Positions 26,191 through 35,619 of a DNA stretch of 64,000 nucleotides are shown piece after piece; the stretch's first letter is position 1; each line of letters opens with the position of its first letter. The notes under the pieces are model-generated. The model was given only the letters and a program-made list of their open reading frames with translations, was not told where the DNA came from and did not search any database. A program made the position numbers and the translations under genes. The DNA comes from Saccharospirillum sp039982735 (lineage in GTDB: Bacteria > Pseudomonadota > Gammaproteobacteria > Pseudomonadales > Natronospirillaceae). The DNA lies in the NCBI RefSeq assembly GCF_039982735.1, contig NZ_JBDWXV010000011.1:620001-684000 (forward strand), in the 5' to 3' direction.

Positions 26191-28101
26191 CTAGCGGGAA
26201 AGATCCAGCAGCAGCTTGTTCAATCGACCTACAAACCCGGCAGCATCCTTGGGGTGAGAGCCTTCGGCCAGTCGTGCCTGCTCAAGCAGAATGTTGGCCA
26301 GATCGGCAAAGCGGTCTTCGCTGGCTTCCTGTTCAAGCCGCTGAACCAGCGGATGTTCCGGATTCAGCTCGAAAATCGGTTTGGTTTCTGGCACGGCCTG
26401 ACCGGCAGCTTCCATGATACGGCGCATCTGGGCACCCATGTCGTTATCACCTACTACGATGCAAGCTGGTGATTCAACCAACCGGTGCGTCATGCGAACC
26501 TCTTCCACATCGTCGGCAAGCAGTGTTTTCAGACGCTCAAGAAGCGGCTTGTGATCGTCGTTGGCTTTTTGCTGTGCTTCTTTTTCTTCTTCGGTTTCGA
26601 CACCGCTCAGATCAAGTCCACCGCGCGCAACATCGACCAGCGACTTGCCGTCGAATTCACGCAGGTAACCCATGAGCCACTCGTCGATCCGGTCGCTCAT
26701 CAGCAGCACTTCGATGCCTTTCTTGCGGAACACTTCCAGGTGTGGACTGTTCCAGGCGGTCTGGTGACTGTCGGCGGCCACGTAATAGATTTTATCCTGC
26801 CCTTCCTGCATCCGGCTGACATAGTCGTCCAGCGACTGAGTCTGGGCGGCTTCGCCGGTATGGGTCGTGGCAAAGCGCAACAACTTGGCAATCTTGTCGT
26901 TGTTGGCGGCGTCTTCCGCCGGCCCTTCCTTCAATACCTGGCCAAATTCGTCCCAGAAAGTCTGATAGCCTTCGGGGTCTTTCTTGGCCAGTTTGGCCAG
27001 CATATCCAAAACCCGCTTGGTCAGCGCCGAGCGCATGCTGTCGATGGCGTCATCGCTCTGCAAAATTTCACGGCTGACGTTCAGCGGCAGATCGTTGGAG
27101 TCGACAATCCCCTTGGCAAAGCGCAGATACATCGGCAGAAACTGCTCAACGTCATCCATGATGAAAACGCGCTGCACATACAGCTTGAGTCCACGAATTC
27201 GCTCGCGATTCCAGATGTCATAGGGGGCTTTTTTCGGAATATACAGCAGGCTGGTATAATCCAGCTTGCCCTCAACTTTATTATGGCTCCAGCTTAACGG
27301 ATCGCCAAAATCGTGCGAAATGTGGCGGTATAGCTCCTTGTATTCATCGTCGGAGATCTCACTGCGGGGCCGGGTCCACAGCGCCTTGGCACTGTTTACT
27401 GTTTCCCACTCGATCGTTTTCTCTTCGGCGTTTTCGCCGTCTTCTGATTCATAATTTTCTTTCAGCATCTGTACCGGAATGGCGATGTGATCCGAGTATT
27501 TGCGGATCAGGTTGCGCAGACGCCAGCCATCAGCAAACTCGGTTTCTTCCGGTTTGAGGTGCAACACAATGCGAGTGCCCCGTTGCGGCAGTGTTACGTC
27601 GGCCAGACTGAACTCACCCTCGCCTTCACTGCGCCAGTGGATACCAGCTTCGGCCGGAGTGCCCGCGCGTCGGGTATAGACATCAACAGCACTGGCAACG
27701 ATGAACGACGAGTAGAACCCTACCCCAAACTGCCCAATCAGCTGACTGTCCTTACGCTCGTCACCGGTCAGATTCTTCAGAAAGTCAGCCGTGCCGGACT
27801 TGGCGATGGTGCCCAGATTGGCGATGACGTCGTCACGGGACATACCAATGCCGTTGTCGGTCAGCGTAACCGTGCCGGCTTCTTTGTCGTACTCGACCCG
27901 AATAGTCAGGTCACTGTCTTCAGCAAGCAGAGCATCATCCTTCAACGCCTGGAAGCGCAACTTGTCGCAGGCATCGGATGCATTGGAGATCAGCTCGCGC
28001 AGGAATATCTCCTTGTTGGAGTACAGGGAGTGGATCATCAAATGCAGAAGTTGCTTGACTTCTGTCTGAAAACTGAGCGTTTCTTGTTGGGTTTCAGACA
28101 T
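26191..28101 (-). CDS. htpG: Chaperone protein HtpG (bacterial Hsp90)
   Basis: 636 residues from the ATG at 28101, chosen because GAGGTG lies seven bases upstream; the frame extends to a GTG three codons earlier. The GHKL ATPase motifs are ISNASDACDKLRF, DNGIGM and GQFGVGFYSSFIV. The middle domain includes RERIRGLKLYVQRVFI. Hsp90 remodels late-folding clients with DnaK in the cytoplasm. A sigma32-type promoter lies upstream. Confidence 0.98.
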   Translation of the reverse strand: MSETQQETLSFQTEVKQLLHLMIHSLYSNKEIFLRELISNASDACDKLRFQALKDDALLAEDSDLTIRVEYDKEAGTVTLTDNGIGMSRDDVIANLGTIAKSGTADFLKNLTGDERKDSQLIGQFGVGFYSSFIVASAVDVYTRRAGTPAEAGIHWRSEGEGEFSLADVTLPQRGTRIVLHLKPEETEFADGWRLRNLIRKYSDHIAIPVQMLKENYESEDGENAEEKTIEWETVNSAKALWTRPRSEISDDEYKELYRHISHDFGDPLSWSHNKVEGKLDYTSLLYIPKKAPYDIWNRERIRGLKLYVQRVFIMDDVEQFLPMYLRFAKGIVDSNDLPLNVSREILQSDDAIDSMRSALTKRVLDMLAKLAKKDPEGYQTFWDEFGQVLKEGPAEDAANNDKIAKLLRFATTHTGEAAQTQSLDDYVSRMQEGQDKIYYVAADSHQTAWNSPHLEVFRKKGIEVLLMSDRIDEWLMGYLREFDGKSLVDVARGGLDLSGVETEEEKEAQQKANDDHKPLLERLKTLLADDVEEVRMTHRLVESPACIVVGDNDMGAQMRRIMEAAGQAVPETKPIFELNPEHPLVQRLEQEASEDRFADLANILLEQARLAEGSHPKDAAGFVGRLNKLLLDLSR

Positions 28102-28147
28102 GGAATTCACCTCAAATCAAAGACTTAGACAATGGTTCCCTCTATTT

Positions 28148-28171
28148 ATGGGCCTTGTGATGCATTTCAAG
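28148..28171 (-). promoter_or_regulatory. Sigma32-type heat-shock promoter for htpG
   Basis: Read on the minus strand: CTTGAAA (28171-28165), about 11-12 bases, then GCCCATAAAT. This fits the heat-shock consensus CTTGAA...CCCCATNT with one mismatch in the -10, about 50 bases upstream of the start. Confidence 0.65.
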
Positions 28172-28321
28172 CGCTGCCCCTATCATTTACCACCCCGGAC
28201 TTTCCTCACCGCCAGCACTGGTGCACACTTGAACCTGAAACCGGCAGGTTCGCTGGCGTTCCCAATCATACCCATCGAGCCTGTGACAACCGCCTGTCCA
28301 TAACAAGGAAGCAACTCCAGG

Positions 28322-29671
28322 ATGTCGACACCCACTCCCCACGCTCCGGTTCGCAAGCGCGAGATCTTTGGCTGGGCCATGTATGACTTCGCCAACAGCA
28401 GCTACACCACGGTCGTAGTCAGCTTTATCTACAGTGCTTTTTTCATCTCCTACATTGTTCCGCCCGAACTCGACCATTTGAAGAACACTTTCTGGGCAGC
28501 CAGCGTGGCCATTTCGACGGGGCTGGCTATCGTTCTGGCACCTCTGGTGGGCGTTATTTGCGACTACAGCGGCCGCAAGAAGCGGTACCTGGCCTGGTGC
28601 ACCTGGGTGTCGGTACTGGCGACCGGCGGTTTGTATTTCGTGGAGCCCGGGTCAGTCTGGCTCGGCATGGCGTTTCTTATTTGCAGCAACACCGCCTGGA
28701 TGCTGTCAGAGACCTTCATTGCCAGTTTTCTGACCGAACTGGCAAACAAGGACAACATGGGGCGGATCTCCGGCATAGGCTGGGGTATCGGTTATATTGG
28801 AGGGTTGTTGAGCCTGCTGATCATCATCGTAGTGGTTACCGAAAGCGCCAGCTCAAATCTCTCGCTTTATATCGACCAGAACCAGTTGGCCATGGTCGTC
28901 GTTGCGCTTTTCTACGGGCTAGGCGCCCTTCCTACATTCCTGTTCGTCAAAGAACGGGCTGAGCCCATGCCCGAGTTCGAGCACGCCCGCTTTTCGGTGC
29001 TGCTGAAAGCCGCGGGGGCACGGTTACTCGCAATGCGCAGCATTATTGCCGATTACCCGGTCCTGTTTCGCTTTTTCATCGCGTTTATGGTGTACATGGC
29101 CGGGGTATCGGTTGTGGTTAAATTCTTCGGAATCTACGCTCAGGAAGAAATAGGCATTCGCGGCACCCAGTTACTGATCATCGGCGCTACGCTGCAGATC
29201 GCCTCTATGATTGGCGCTATCGGGTTCGGCTTTATTGAAGACACACTTGGCTCCAAGAACACCCTGTTGTTAACCCTGGGATGGTGGCTAATGGGCCTAT
29301 TGGGCATCTATTATCTGGATGTGCTTGTCGCACTGACCGGGATGACGGTCTCTACCCTGTTTGTGGTGGTCGCCTTTGTGGCAGGCAGTGCCATGGGGGC
29401 TACACAGAGCGCCAGCCGGGCCGTGGTCGGTTTACTGGCGAACCCGAAAGACTCTGCCTTACTGTTCGGTTTGTGGGGCACTTTCGGGCGCTTTGCCATC
29501 ATTATCGGCATGACCTTCGGCCCCATTTCCGACGCCGTTGGCCGGCACCAGGCCCTATTAGTGATCATGCTCTATTTCATAGCCGGAGGCATCCTGCTGT
29601 TGCGCATCCCCCTGCGTCAGGCGATTCAGGATCAACGATCAATGCCTGCCGGCGCGGAACCCGGCGTATAA
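28322..29671 (+). CDS. MFS transporter, UMF1/Atg22-like family
   Basis: 449 residues with about 12 hydrophobic helices. The N-terminal EIFGWAMYDFANSSYTTVVV is characteristic of the UMF1 (vacuole effluxer Atg22-like) group of the major facilitator superfamily. YSGRKKRYLAW is the MFS motif-A-like loop after helix 2. The substrate is unknown; Atg22 exports amino acids from yeast vacuoles, but this cannot be carried over. It is divergent from htpG. A DUF599 gene converges on it. Confidence 0.88.
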   Translation: MSTPTPHAPVRKREIFGWAMYDFANSSYTTVVVSFIYSAFFISYIVPPELDHLKNTFWAASVAISTGLAIVLAPLVGVICDYSGRKKRYLAWCTWVSVLATGGLYFVEPGSVWLGMAFLICSNTAWMLSETFIASFLTELANKDNMGRISGIGWGIGYIGGLLSLLIIIVVVTESASSNLSLYIDQNQLAMVVVALFYGLGALPTFLFVKERAEPMPEFEHARFSVLLKAAGARLLAMRSIIADYPVLFRFFIAFMVYMAGVSVVVKFFGIYAQEEIGIRGTQLLIIGATLQIASMIGAIGFGFIEDTLGSKNTLLLTLGWWLMGLLGIYYLDVLVALTGMTVSTLFVVVAFVAGSAMGATQSASRAVVGLLANPKDSALLFGLWGTFGRFAIIIGMTFGPISDAVGRHQALLVIMLYFIAGGILLLRIPLRQAIQDQRSMPAGAEPGV

Positions 29672-29713
29672 AATCGATTGGGGCTGGCTCTCGTTAAACG
29701 AGGGCCAGCCCGG

Positions 29714-30445
29714 TCAATCCTCCACATTCCTGCCCAGGCCTATGTCTTGCTTTGGGTCCAGGCCACGAGCCCTTACCAGCTCCTTAAGCGTTGTACTGCG
29801 AAATTCCCGCCGATACAAGACGCCGATGATCACACTGGTCAGCACCACGAACCAGAGTGGCCCCAGGAACCACCCGACGACGGCGAGGCTGAAATAAACC
29901 GCCCGCAAACCCAGATTGAACTGCTTGCCCGCCAGATCCATTACCTTGGCGGTGTGAACGGAAAAGTCTTTCTTGACGGAATCAGCGATGCTCTCGCTCG
30001 GGGTCGGTGCCGACCCAATCATCACCGACAGAAAACCAAATTGCCGCATACTCCAGGTAAAGCTGAGAAAAGCGTACACGTAAATCGCCACCAGCACGCC
30101 CACCTTGGCTTCCCACAGCGCCTTGGTCCCGGGCTGTACAAAGGAGATGTCGTTCAGCAGTCTAACTACCTGTTCCGAGGCGGCCAGCACGGTAATCAGA
30201 CCCGCCACCACAAACAGGCAACTGGAGGCAAAGAACGCAGAGTTGCGCTCCAGATTACCCACTGCAGACATATCAGCCACCCGGTTCTCACGGCGTAACA
30301 GCCGATGCATCCAGTCCACCCGAAAATGATGCATGATCGACGATAAACTGTGTCTGCGTTTGGCCTCGCGGGATGCATAGCGGGTATAGACCACCCAACT
30401 GGTGAAAAACACCAGCAACGCCAGCCAATCAAAGAGATGTAACAT
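29714..30445 (-). CDS. DUF599 family membrane protein
   Basis: 243 residues with hydrophobic stretches near the N-terminus (LFDWLALLVFFTSWVVY), about 70-90, 120-135 and 175-205. Family traits are the W.Y.RYA segment after the first helix, and RNSAFFASSCLFVVAG. DUF599 proteins are inner-membrane proteins of unknown function. It is probably a single transcript: convergent with the MFS gene, with the suc operon ending about 150 bases before its start. Confidence 0.82.
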   Translation of the reverse strand: MLHLFDWLALLVFFTSWVVYTRYASREAKRRHSLSSIMHHFRVDWMHRLLRRENRVADMSAVGNLERNSAFFASSCLFVVAGLITVLAASEQVVRLLNDISFVQPGTKALWEAKVGVLVAIYVYAFLSFTWSMRQFGFLSVMIGSAPTPSESIADSVKKDFSVHTAKVMDLAGKQFNLGLRAVYFSLAVVGWFLGPLWFVVLTSVIIGVLYRREFRSTTLKELVRARGLDPKQDIGLGRNVED

Positions 30446-30535
30446 GTCCTGCCTATCCTTAAATGTCGTGTCCTGTGTATCGGCAGAGTCTAGCCTAACA
30501 GCCCCTGCCTGACTGCCGACTTATTCTCACCCAAT

Positions 30536-30560
30536 AAAAAAGGCAGCCTCAGCTGCCTTT
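30536..30560 (-). terminator. Terminator of the sdh-suc transcript
   Basis: Read on the minus strand, AAAGGCAGC/GCTGCCTTT around a four-base loop is followed by a T run, about 37 bases after the sucD stop. Confidence 0.85.
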
Positions 30561-30596
30561 ATCAAAACGTCGCGTCAGATTGCGATCGTCAGGTGC

Positions 30597-31469
30597 TTAC
30601 CAGCCGGTGACTTCTTTCAAAGCGTCACCAATCTGCGCCAGAGAGCGAACGGTTTTAACACCGGCGTCTTCCAGGGCAGCAAACTTCTCGTCCGCCGTAC
30701 CCTTGCCACCGGCAATGATGGCGCCCGCATGGCCCATGCGCTTGCCTGCAGGGGCAGTCACACCGGCAATGTAGGAGACGACTGGCTTGGAAACATTGGC
30801 TTTAATATAAGCCGCGGCTTCTTCTTCAGCTGTACCGCCAATCTCGCCAATCATCACGATGGCTTCGGTTGCCGGGTCTTTCTCGAACATTTCCAGAATG
30901 TCGATGAAGTTTGAACCCGGAATCGGATCGCCACCGATGCCCACACAGGTAGACTGACCAAAGCCATGGTCAGTGGTCTGCTTAACGGCTTCATAGGTCA
31001 GGGTACCGGAACGCGATACGATGCCCACTTTACCTGGCTTGTGAATGTGACCAGGCATGATGCCGATTTTGCATTCTCCCGGAGTGATCACGCCCGGGCA
31101 GTTCGGGCCAATCATACGCACACCTTTGCGGTCGACGTACTCTTTGGCAACCAGCATGTCCAGCGTCGGGATGCCTTCGGTGATGCACACCACCAGCTCA
31201 ACACCGCTGTCGGCTGCTTCGATGATGGCGTCGAGGCAAAACGGTGCGGGTACGTAGATCACGGAGGCAGTGGCGCCTGTTGCTTCTACCGCTTCACGAG
31301 CGGTGTTGAATACAGGCAGGCCCAGGTGCGTGGTGCCGCCTTTGCCCGGCGATACACCGCCGACCATTTGCGTGCCGTACTCAATCGCCTGTTCACTGTG
31401 GAAGGTGCCCTGTGAACCGGTAAAGCCCTGGCAAATTACCTTGGTGTTCTTATCGATCAATACGCTCAT
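30597..31469 (-). CDS. sucD: Succinyl-CoA synthetase, alpha subunit
   Basis: 290 residues. The CoA-binding Rossmann domain begins NTKVICQGFTGSQGTFH. The catalytic phosphohistidine is in MGHAGAIIAGGKGTADEK (about residue 247). SucCD forms the heterotetramer that converts succinyl-CoA to succinate with substrate-level phosphorylation. Its ATG overlaps the sucC stop by four bases, so expression is coupled. It is the last gene of the sdhCDAB-sucAB-lpd-sucCD block. Confidence 0.98.
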   Translation of the reverse strand: MSVLIDKNTKVICQGFTGSQGTFHSEQAIEYGTQMVGGVSPGKGGTTHLGLPVFNTAREAVEATGATASVIYVPAPFCLDAIIEAADSGVELVVCITEGIPTLDMLVAKEYVDRKGVRMIGPNCPGVITPGECKIGIMPGHIHKPGKVGIVSRSGTLTYEAVKQTTDHGFGQSTCVGIGGDPIPGSNFIDILEMFEKDPATEAIVMIGEIGGTAEEEAAAYIKANVSKPVVSYIAGVTAPAGKRMGHAGAIIAGGKGTADEKFAALEDAGVKTVRSLAQIGDALKEVTGW

Positions 31470-32635
31470 GCTGCACCTCCGGCTGCTTGTACCACTTTCT
31501 CGGCAGCGTCAGTCAGCGAAGTGGCCGCTATGATGTTCAGGCCACTTTCGGCCAGTTTCTGTGTGCCCAGTTCAGCGTTGTTGCCTTCAAGACGAACAAC
31601 AACCGGTACTTTCACGCCGACTTCTTCTACCGCGCCGATGATGCCTTCAGCAATCATGTCGCAACGCACAATGCCGCCGAAGATGTTGACCAGAACCGCC
31701 TTGACCGAGGTATCGGACAGGATGATCTTGAACGCTTCAGCAACGCGCTCTTTGGTCGCGCCACCGCCTACGTCAAGGAAGTTGGCAGGCTGGCCACCGT
31801 GCAATTTCACGATGTCCATGGTGCCCATCGCCAGGCCAGCACCGTTGACCATGCAACCGATGTTGCCGTCCAGTGCAACGTAGTTCAGTTCCCAGGCTGA
31901 GGCTTGCGCTTCGCGCTCGTCTTCCTGTGAAGGGTCGCGCATGTCGGAGATTTGCTTCTGACGGAACAGAGCATTGCTGTCGACACCGATTTTGGCATCG
32001 AGGCAGTGCAGGTTGCCTTCGTCGGTGATGACCAGCGGGTTTACTTCGATCAGCGCCAGGTCTTTATCGACGAACAGCTTCGCCAGACCCAGGAAGATTT
32101 TGGTGAACTGCTTAACCTGCTCGCCCTTCAGGCCGAGCTGGAATGCCACGTCACGCGCCTGGAAAGGCTGAGCGCCGACCAGAGGATCGACAACAACGCG
32201 CAGAATTTTCTCGGGCGTTTCTTCGGCGACCGTTTCGATGTCCATGCCACCTTCGGTCGATGCCATGAAAACAACGCGACGGCTACCACGGTCGACAACG
32301 GCACTGAGGTACAGTTCGTTAGCGATGTCGGTGCAGGTTTCAACCAGAATCTTGCTGACTGGCTGGCCTTTTTCATCGGTCTGGAAGGTAACCAGATTCT
32401 GACCCAGCCACTTTTCAGCGAAGGCGCGAATCTCGTCATCGGTTTTGACCAGCTTTACGCCGCCAGCCTTGCCCCGGCCACCCGCGTGTACCTGAGCCTT
32501 GACCACCCACATGTTACCCCCGATTTTCTTGGCGGCAGCAACCGCTTCATCAGGCGTATCACAGGCATAGCCATCGGATACAGGCAGACCGTACTCTTTG
32601 AACAGCTGCTTCGATTGATACTCGTGTAGGTTCAT
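31466..32635 (-). CDS. sucC: Succinyl-CoA synthetase, beta subunit
   Basis: 389 residues, normal length. An ATP-grasp domain starts MNLHEYQSKQLFKEYGLPVS, with KAQVHAGGRGKAGGVK binding nucleotide. The C-terminal ligase domain has NIFGGIVRCDMIAEG. It pairs with SucD in the cytoplasm. It follows lpd after a 124-base gap that contains a strong hairpin, listed separately, which may reduce or separate its expression. Confidence 0.98.
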   Translation of the reverse strand: MNLHEYQSKQLFKEYGLPVSDGYACDTPDEAVAAAKKIGGNMWVVKAQVHAGGRGKAGGVKLVKTDDEIRAFAEKWLGQNLVTFQTDEKGQPVSKILVETCTDIANELYLSAVVDRGSRRVVFMASTEGGMDIETVAEETPEKILRVVVDPLVGAQPFQARDVAFQLGLKGEQVKQFTKIFLGLAKLFVDKDLALIEVNPLVITDEGNLHCLDAKIGVDSNALFRQKQISDMRDPSQEDEREAQASAWELNYVALDGNIGCMVNGAGLAMGTMDIVKLHGGQPANFLDVGGGATKERVAEAFKIILSDTSVKAVLVNIFGGIVRCDMIAEGIIGAVEEVGVKVPVVVRLEGNNAELGTQKLAESGLNIIAATSLTDAAEKVVQAAGGAA

Positions 32636-32727
32636 CGTTCTTTCCGTTCTGTGAACTCGAGTGTTTGGGAGAATTTTTTGTTCTAGTGGGTTTCACCCGC
32701 AAGGCACTCTGATTAGCGAATAAAGAA

Positions 32728-32747
32728 ACCGGGAGCAATCTCCCGGT
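32728..32747. terminator. Hairpin between lpd and sucC
   Basis: ACCGGGAG/CTCCCGGT is a perfect eight-base stem with loop CAAT, 12 bases after the lpd stop. Read on the minus strand it is followed by TTCTTTATT, so it may act as a partial terminator or an RNA-processing site within the operon. Confidence 0.55.
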
Positions 32748-32759
32748 AACTTTCTATAA

Positions 32760-34199
32760 TCAACGCTTTTTGCGATTGACCTTGTGAATTGCCATATTAT
32801 CTACAGCCAATGCTGCTTCGTGCACCGCTTCCGAGTTAGTCGGGTGAGCGAAGCAGGTCAGCTGCAAGTCTTCAGCGCTGGAGGCAAACTCCATCGCAAT
32901 CACGCCCTGAGCGATCATTTCTGACGCGCCCGACGCGAAAATATGCATGCCCAGAATACGGTCGGTCTTTGCATCGGCGATGATCTTGACCTGGCCGTCG
33001 GTGGCATTTTGCGCCATGGCACGACCGATGGCCGCCATGGAGAAAGAACCCACTTTGTAGTCGGCGCCATCTGATTTCAGTTGCTCTTCGGTCTTGCCGA
33101 CCCAGGCAATTTCAGGGTGGGTATAGATGACATTCGGAATGGTGTCGTAGTTCATCTGGGCGTTATGGCCGGCGATGATTTCTGCCACCATGATGCCCTC
33201 TTCCGAGCCTTTGTGAGCCAGCATCGGGCCGCGAACCACGTCGCCGATGGCGTAAACACCCGGTACGGTGGAACGGCACTGGTCATCAACCTGAACAAAA
33301 CCACGCTCGTCGAGAGAAACGCCGCAGCCCTTGTCGAGGCAGCCTTCGGTGTAAGGCCGACGGCCTACCGCAACGATCAGTTTGTCGAAGGTTTCTTTTT
33401 TCTCGCCTTCGCTGTCTTCAAAGGTTACTTCTACCTTGTTCTTCTTCACCTCAGAACCGGTAACGCGCGCGCCAAGGCGAACATCAAGGCCGGCTTTCTT
33501 GGTGAAAAACTTGAAGGCGTCTTTGGCAATAGCCTGATCGGCAGCCGGCAGGAAGGTATCCATGGCTTCCAGAACAACCACCTCGGAGCCCAGGCGTTTC
33601 CAGACCGAGCCCAGCTCCAGACCAATAACACCGGCGCCAATAACACCCAAGCGCTTGGGCACTGACGAAAACTCCAGAGCACCTTCAGAATCGACAATGG
33701 TGTCGCCGTTGGTTGGCGTTGGTGGAATCTCGATCGGGATGGAGCCCGTCGCAAGAATGACGTTCTTGCCTTCCAGCGTTTCTGTTTTGCCATCGTGCAA
33801 GGTCACTTCCACAACCTTGTTGGCCTTGAGCATCCCCTTGCCTTCGAAGGCAGTAACGCCGTTGCCTTTTAACAAGCCAGCAACACCGCCGGTCAGTTTG
33901 CCAACGATGTCTTCCTTACGCTTGACCATGGCCTTGACGTCGACCTTGAGGTCTTTCAGGCCAATACCATGAAGTTCAAAATCATGCTGCGCTTCGTGAA
34001 ACTTCTCAGACGATTCGAGCAAGGCCTTCGACGGAATGCAACCGACGTTCAGGCAGGTGCCACCGTAAGACGGTTTTTCATCTTTGGTCAGCCACTTTTC
34101 GACGATGGCTGTTTTCAGACCCAGTTGCGCAGCCTTGATGGCCGCGACATAGCCGCCCGGTCCTGAACCGATAACCACTACATCAAATTGTTGTGCCAT
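32760..34199 (-). CDS. lpd: Dihydrolipoyl dehydrogenase (E3)
   Basis: 479 residues. The FAD fold is VVIGSGPGGYVAAIKAAQLG at the N-terminus. The redox disulfide is in GGTCLNVGCIPSKALL (Cys-X4-Cys, about 47-52). The NAD domain has GVIGAGVIGLELGSVWKRLG. The C-terminal His-Glu dyad is HPTNSEAVHEAAL. E3 reoxidises dihydrolipoamide on SucB. Being inside the suc operon, it resembles Pseudomonas lpdG, which serves the 2-oxoglutarate complex and possibly others. Confidence 0.97.
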   Translation of the reverse strand: MAQQFDVVVIGSGPGGYVAAIKAAQLGLKTAIVEKWLTKDEKPSYGGTCLNVGCIPSKALLESSEKFHEAQHDFELHGIGLKDLKVDVKAMVKRKEDIVGKLTGGVAGLLKGNGVTAFEGKGMLKANKVVEVTLHDGKTETLEGKNVILATGSIPIEIPPTPTNGDTIVDSEGALEFSSVPKRLGVIGAGVIGLELGSVWKRLGSEVVVLEAMDTFLPAADQAIAKDAFKFFTKKAGLDVRLGARVTGSEVKKNKVEVTFEDSEGEKKETFDKLIVAVGRRPYTEGCLDKGCGVSLDERGFVQVDDQCRSTVPGVYAIGDVVRGPMLAHKGSEEGIMVAEIIAGHNAQMNYDTIPNVIYTHPEIAWVGKTEEQLKSDGADYKVGSFSMAAIGRAMAQNATDGQVKIIADAKTDRILGMHIFASGASEMIAQGVIAMEFASSAEDLQLTCFAHPTNSEAVHEAALAVDNMAIHKVNRKKR

Positions 34200-34302
34200 A
34201 TTCTCTGACCCTTCTATTAACTGTTAGCGATGGCAGCAGCATTACTGCTGCCCTTTCGAATCCTGTTCCTTTACGCGCCTGTTCGTTGACCGAAGGCTGG
34301 CA

Positions 34303-35589
34303 TTACAGCTCGAGCAGAATACGCGCCGGATCTTCCAGCATGTCTTTAATGGCAACCAGATACTGTACCGCTTCTTTGCCATCGATCAGTCGGTGGTCAT
34401 AGGACAACGCCAGGTACATCATCGGCAGAACCTTCACTTCACCGTTCACCGCCATAGGACGTTCCTGAATCTTGTGCATACCCAAAATGGCAGTTTGTGG
34501 CGGATTCAGAATAGGCGTCGACAACAGAGAACCAAAAACACCCCCGTTGGTGATGGTAAAAGTACCACCCTGCATGTCTTCCAGACCGAGCTTGCCAGAC
34601 TGTGCACGAGAACCGAAATCGCGAATGGTGCTCTCGATGGTCGCCAGACTCATCTGCTCGGTATCGCGCAGAACCGGGACAACCAGACCACGGTCACTGG
34701 ATACAGCCACACCGATATCGTAGTAGCCGTGATACACAATGTCGTCACCATCAATAGAAGCATTGACGTCCGGGAAGCGACGCAGTGCTTCGGTTGCCGC
34801 CTTAACAAAGAAGGACATGAACCCAAGACGCGTACCATTGTGGGCGTTCTGGAATTCTTCTTTGTACTTGGCGCGCAGATCCATGATGGGCTTCATGTTG
34901 ACTTCGTTGAACGTCGTCAGCATGGCGGTGCTGTTTTTCGCTTCCAGCAACCGCTCGGCCACCCGCTTGCGCAACCGGGTCATCGGAACGCGCTTTTCAG
35001 AACGCTCGCCCGGCTGAGTTGCCACACCCGCAGAGGACGTACTCTGACTTTGCGGCATCATCCCAGGCATGCTGTTCGATGGTGCTTCAGCCGGGCTAGA
35101 CTTGGTGTTGCTTTCAACGGCATTAACCACATCTTCTTTGGTGATGCGTCCACCTTTGCCCGTGCCGGTGATGTCCTGGGCACTGAGATTATGATCGTCG
35201 GCCAGGCGGCGTGCGGCCGGGCTCATGGCCGCGTCCGCATCGCCCTGTCCTGCGCTTGAAGACGACGACGCCTCTTCTTTTTTCGAGGCGTCTTTCGAGT
35301 CATCTTTCTTGGCTGTGTCTTTTTCTTTCGAGTCGGCATCACCGCCGCCAGCGCCCGCTTCGAAATAGCCAATCACTTCCTGGCTTTCAACGGTGTCGCC
35401 TTCGTTTTTGGTGATTTCCTTGATCGCGCCGTCAGCCGGTGCAACGACTTCCAGTACGACTTTGTCAGTCTCAATGTCGACGATCAGCTCATCACGCGAA
35501 ACAGCCTCACCCGGCTGTTTGTGCCAGGTAGCAACGGTGCCGTCAGCGACGGACTCTGGAAACTGGGGAGCTTTAATTTCTGTAGCCAT
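34303..35589 (-). CDS. sucB: Dihydrolipoamide succinyltransferase (E2o)
   Basis: 428 residues: one lipoyl domain with the modified Lys in VDIETDKVVLEV (about 43), an E3/E1-binding domain (PAARRLADDHNLSAQDITG, about 125-160), and the acyltransferase core with LSYDHRLIDGKEAV near the C-terminus. It forms the core of the 2-oxoglutarate dehydrogenase complex. The linker after the lipoyl domain is Lys/Asp/Glu/Ser-rich rather than the usual Ala/Pro-rich. It lies 30 bases after sucA. Confidence 0.97.
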   Translation of the reverse strand: MATEIKAPQFPESVADGTVATWHKQPGEAVSRDELIVDIETDKVVLEVVAPADGAIKEITKNEGDTVESQEVIGYFEAGAGGGDADSKEKDTAKKDDSKDASKKEEASSSSSAGQGDADAAMSPAARRLADDHNLSAQDITGTGKGGRITKEDVVNAVESNTKSSPAEAPSNSMPGMMPQSQSTSSAGVATQPGERSEKRVPMTRLRKRVAERLLEAKNSTAMLTTFNEVNMKPIMDLRAKYKEEFQNAHNGTRLGFMSFFVKAATEALRRFPDVNASIDGDDIVYHGYYDIGVAVSSDRGLVVPVLRDTEQMSLATIESTIRDFGSRAQSGKLGLEDMQGGTFTITNGGVFGSLLSTPILNPPQTAILGMHKIQERPMAVNGEVKVLPMMYLALSYDHRLIDGKEAVQYLVAIKDMLEDPARILLEL

Positions 35590-35619
35590 GTAGTGGGTCC
35601 TTAGTCGGTTAGCCGTCGA

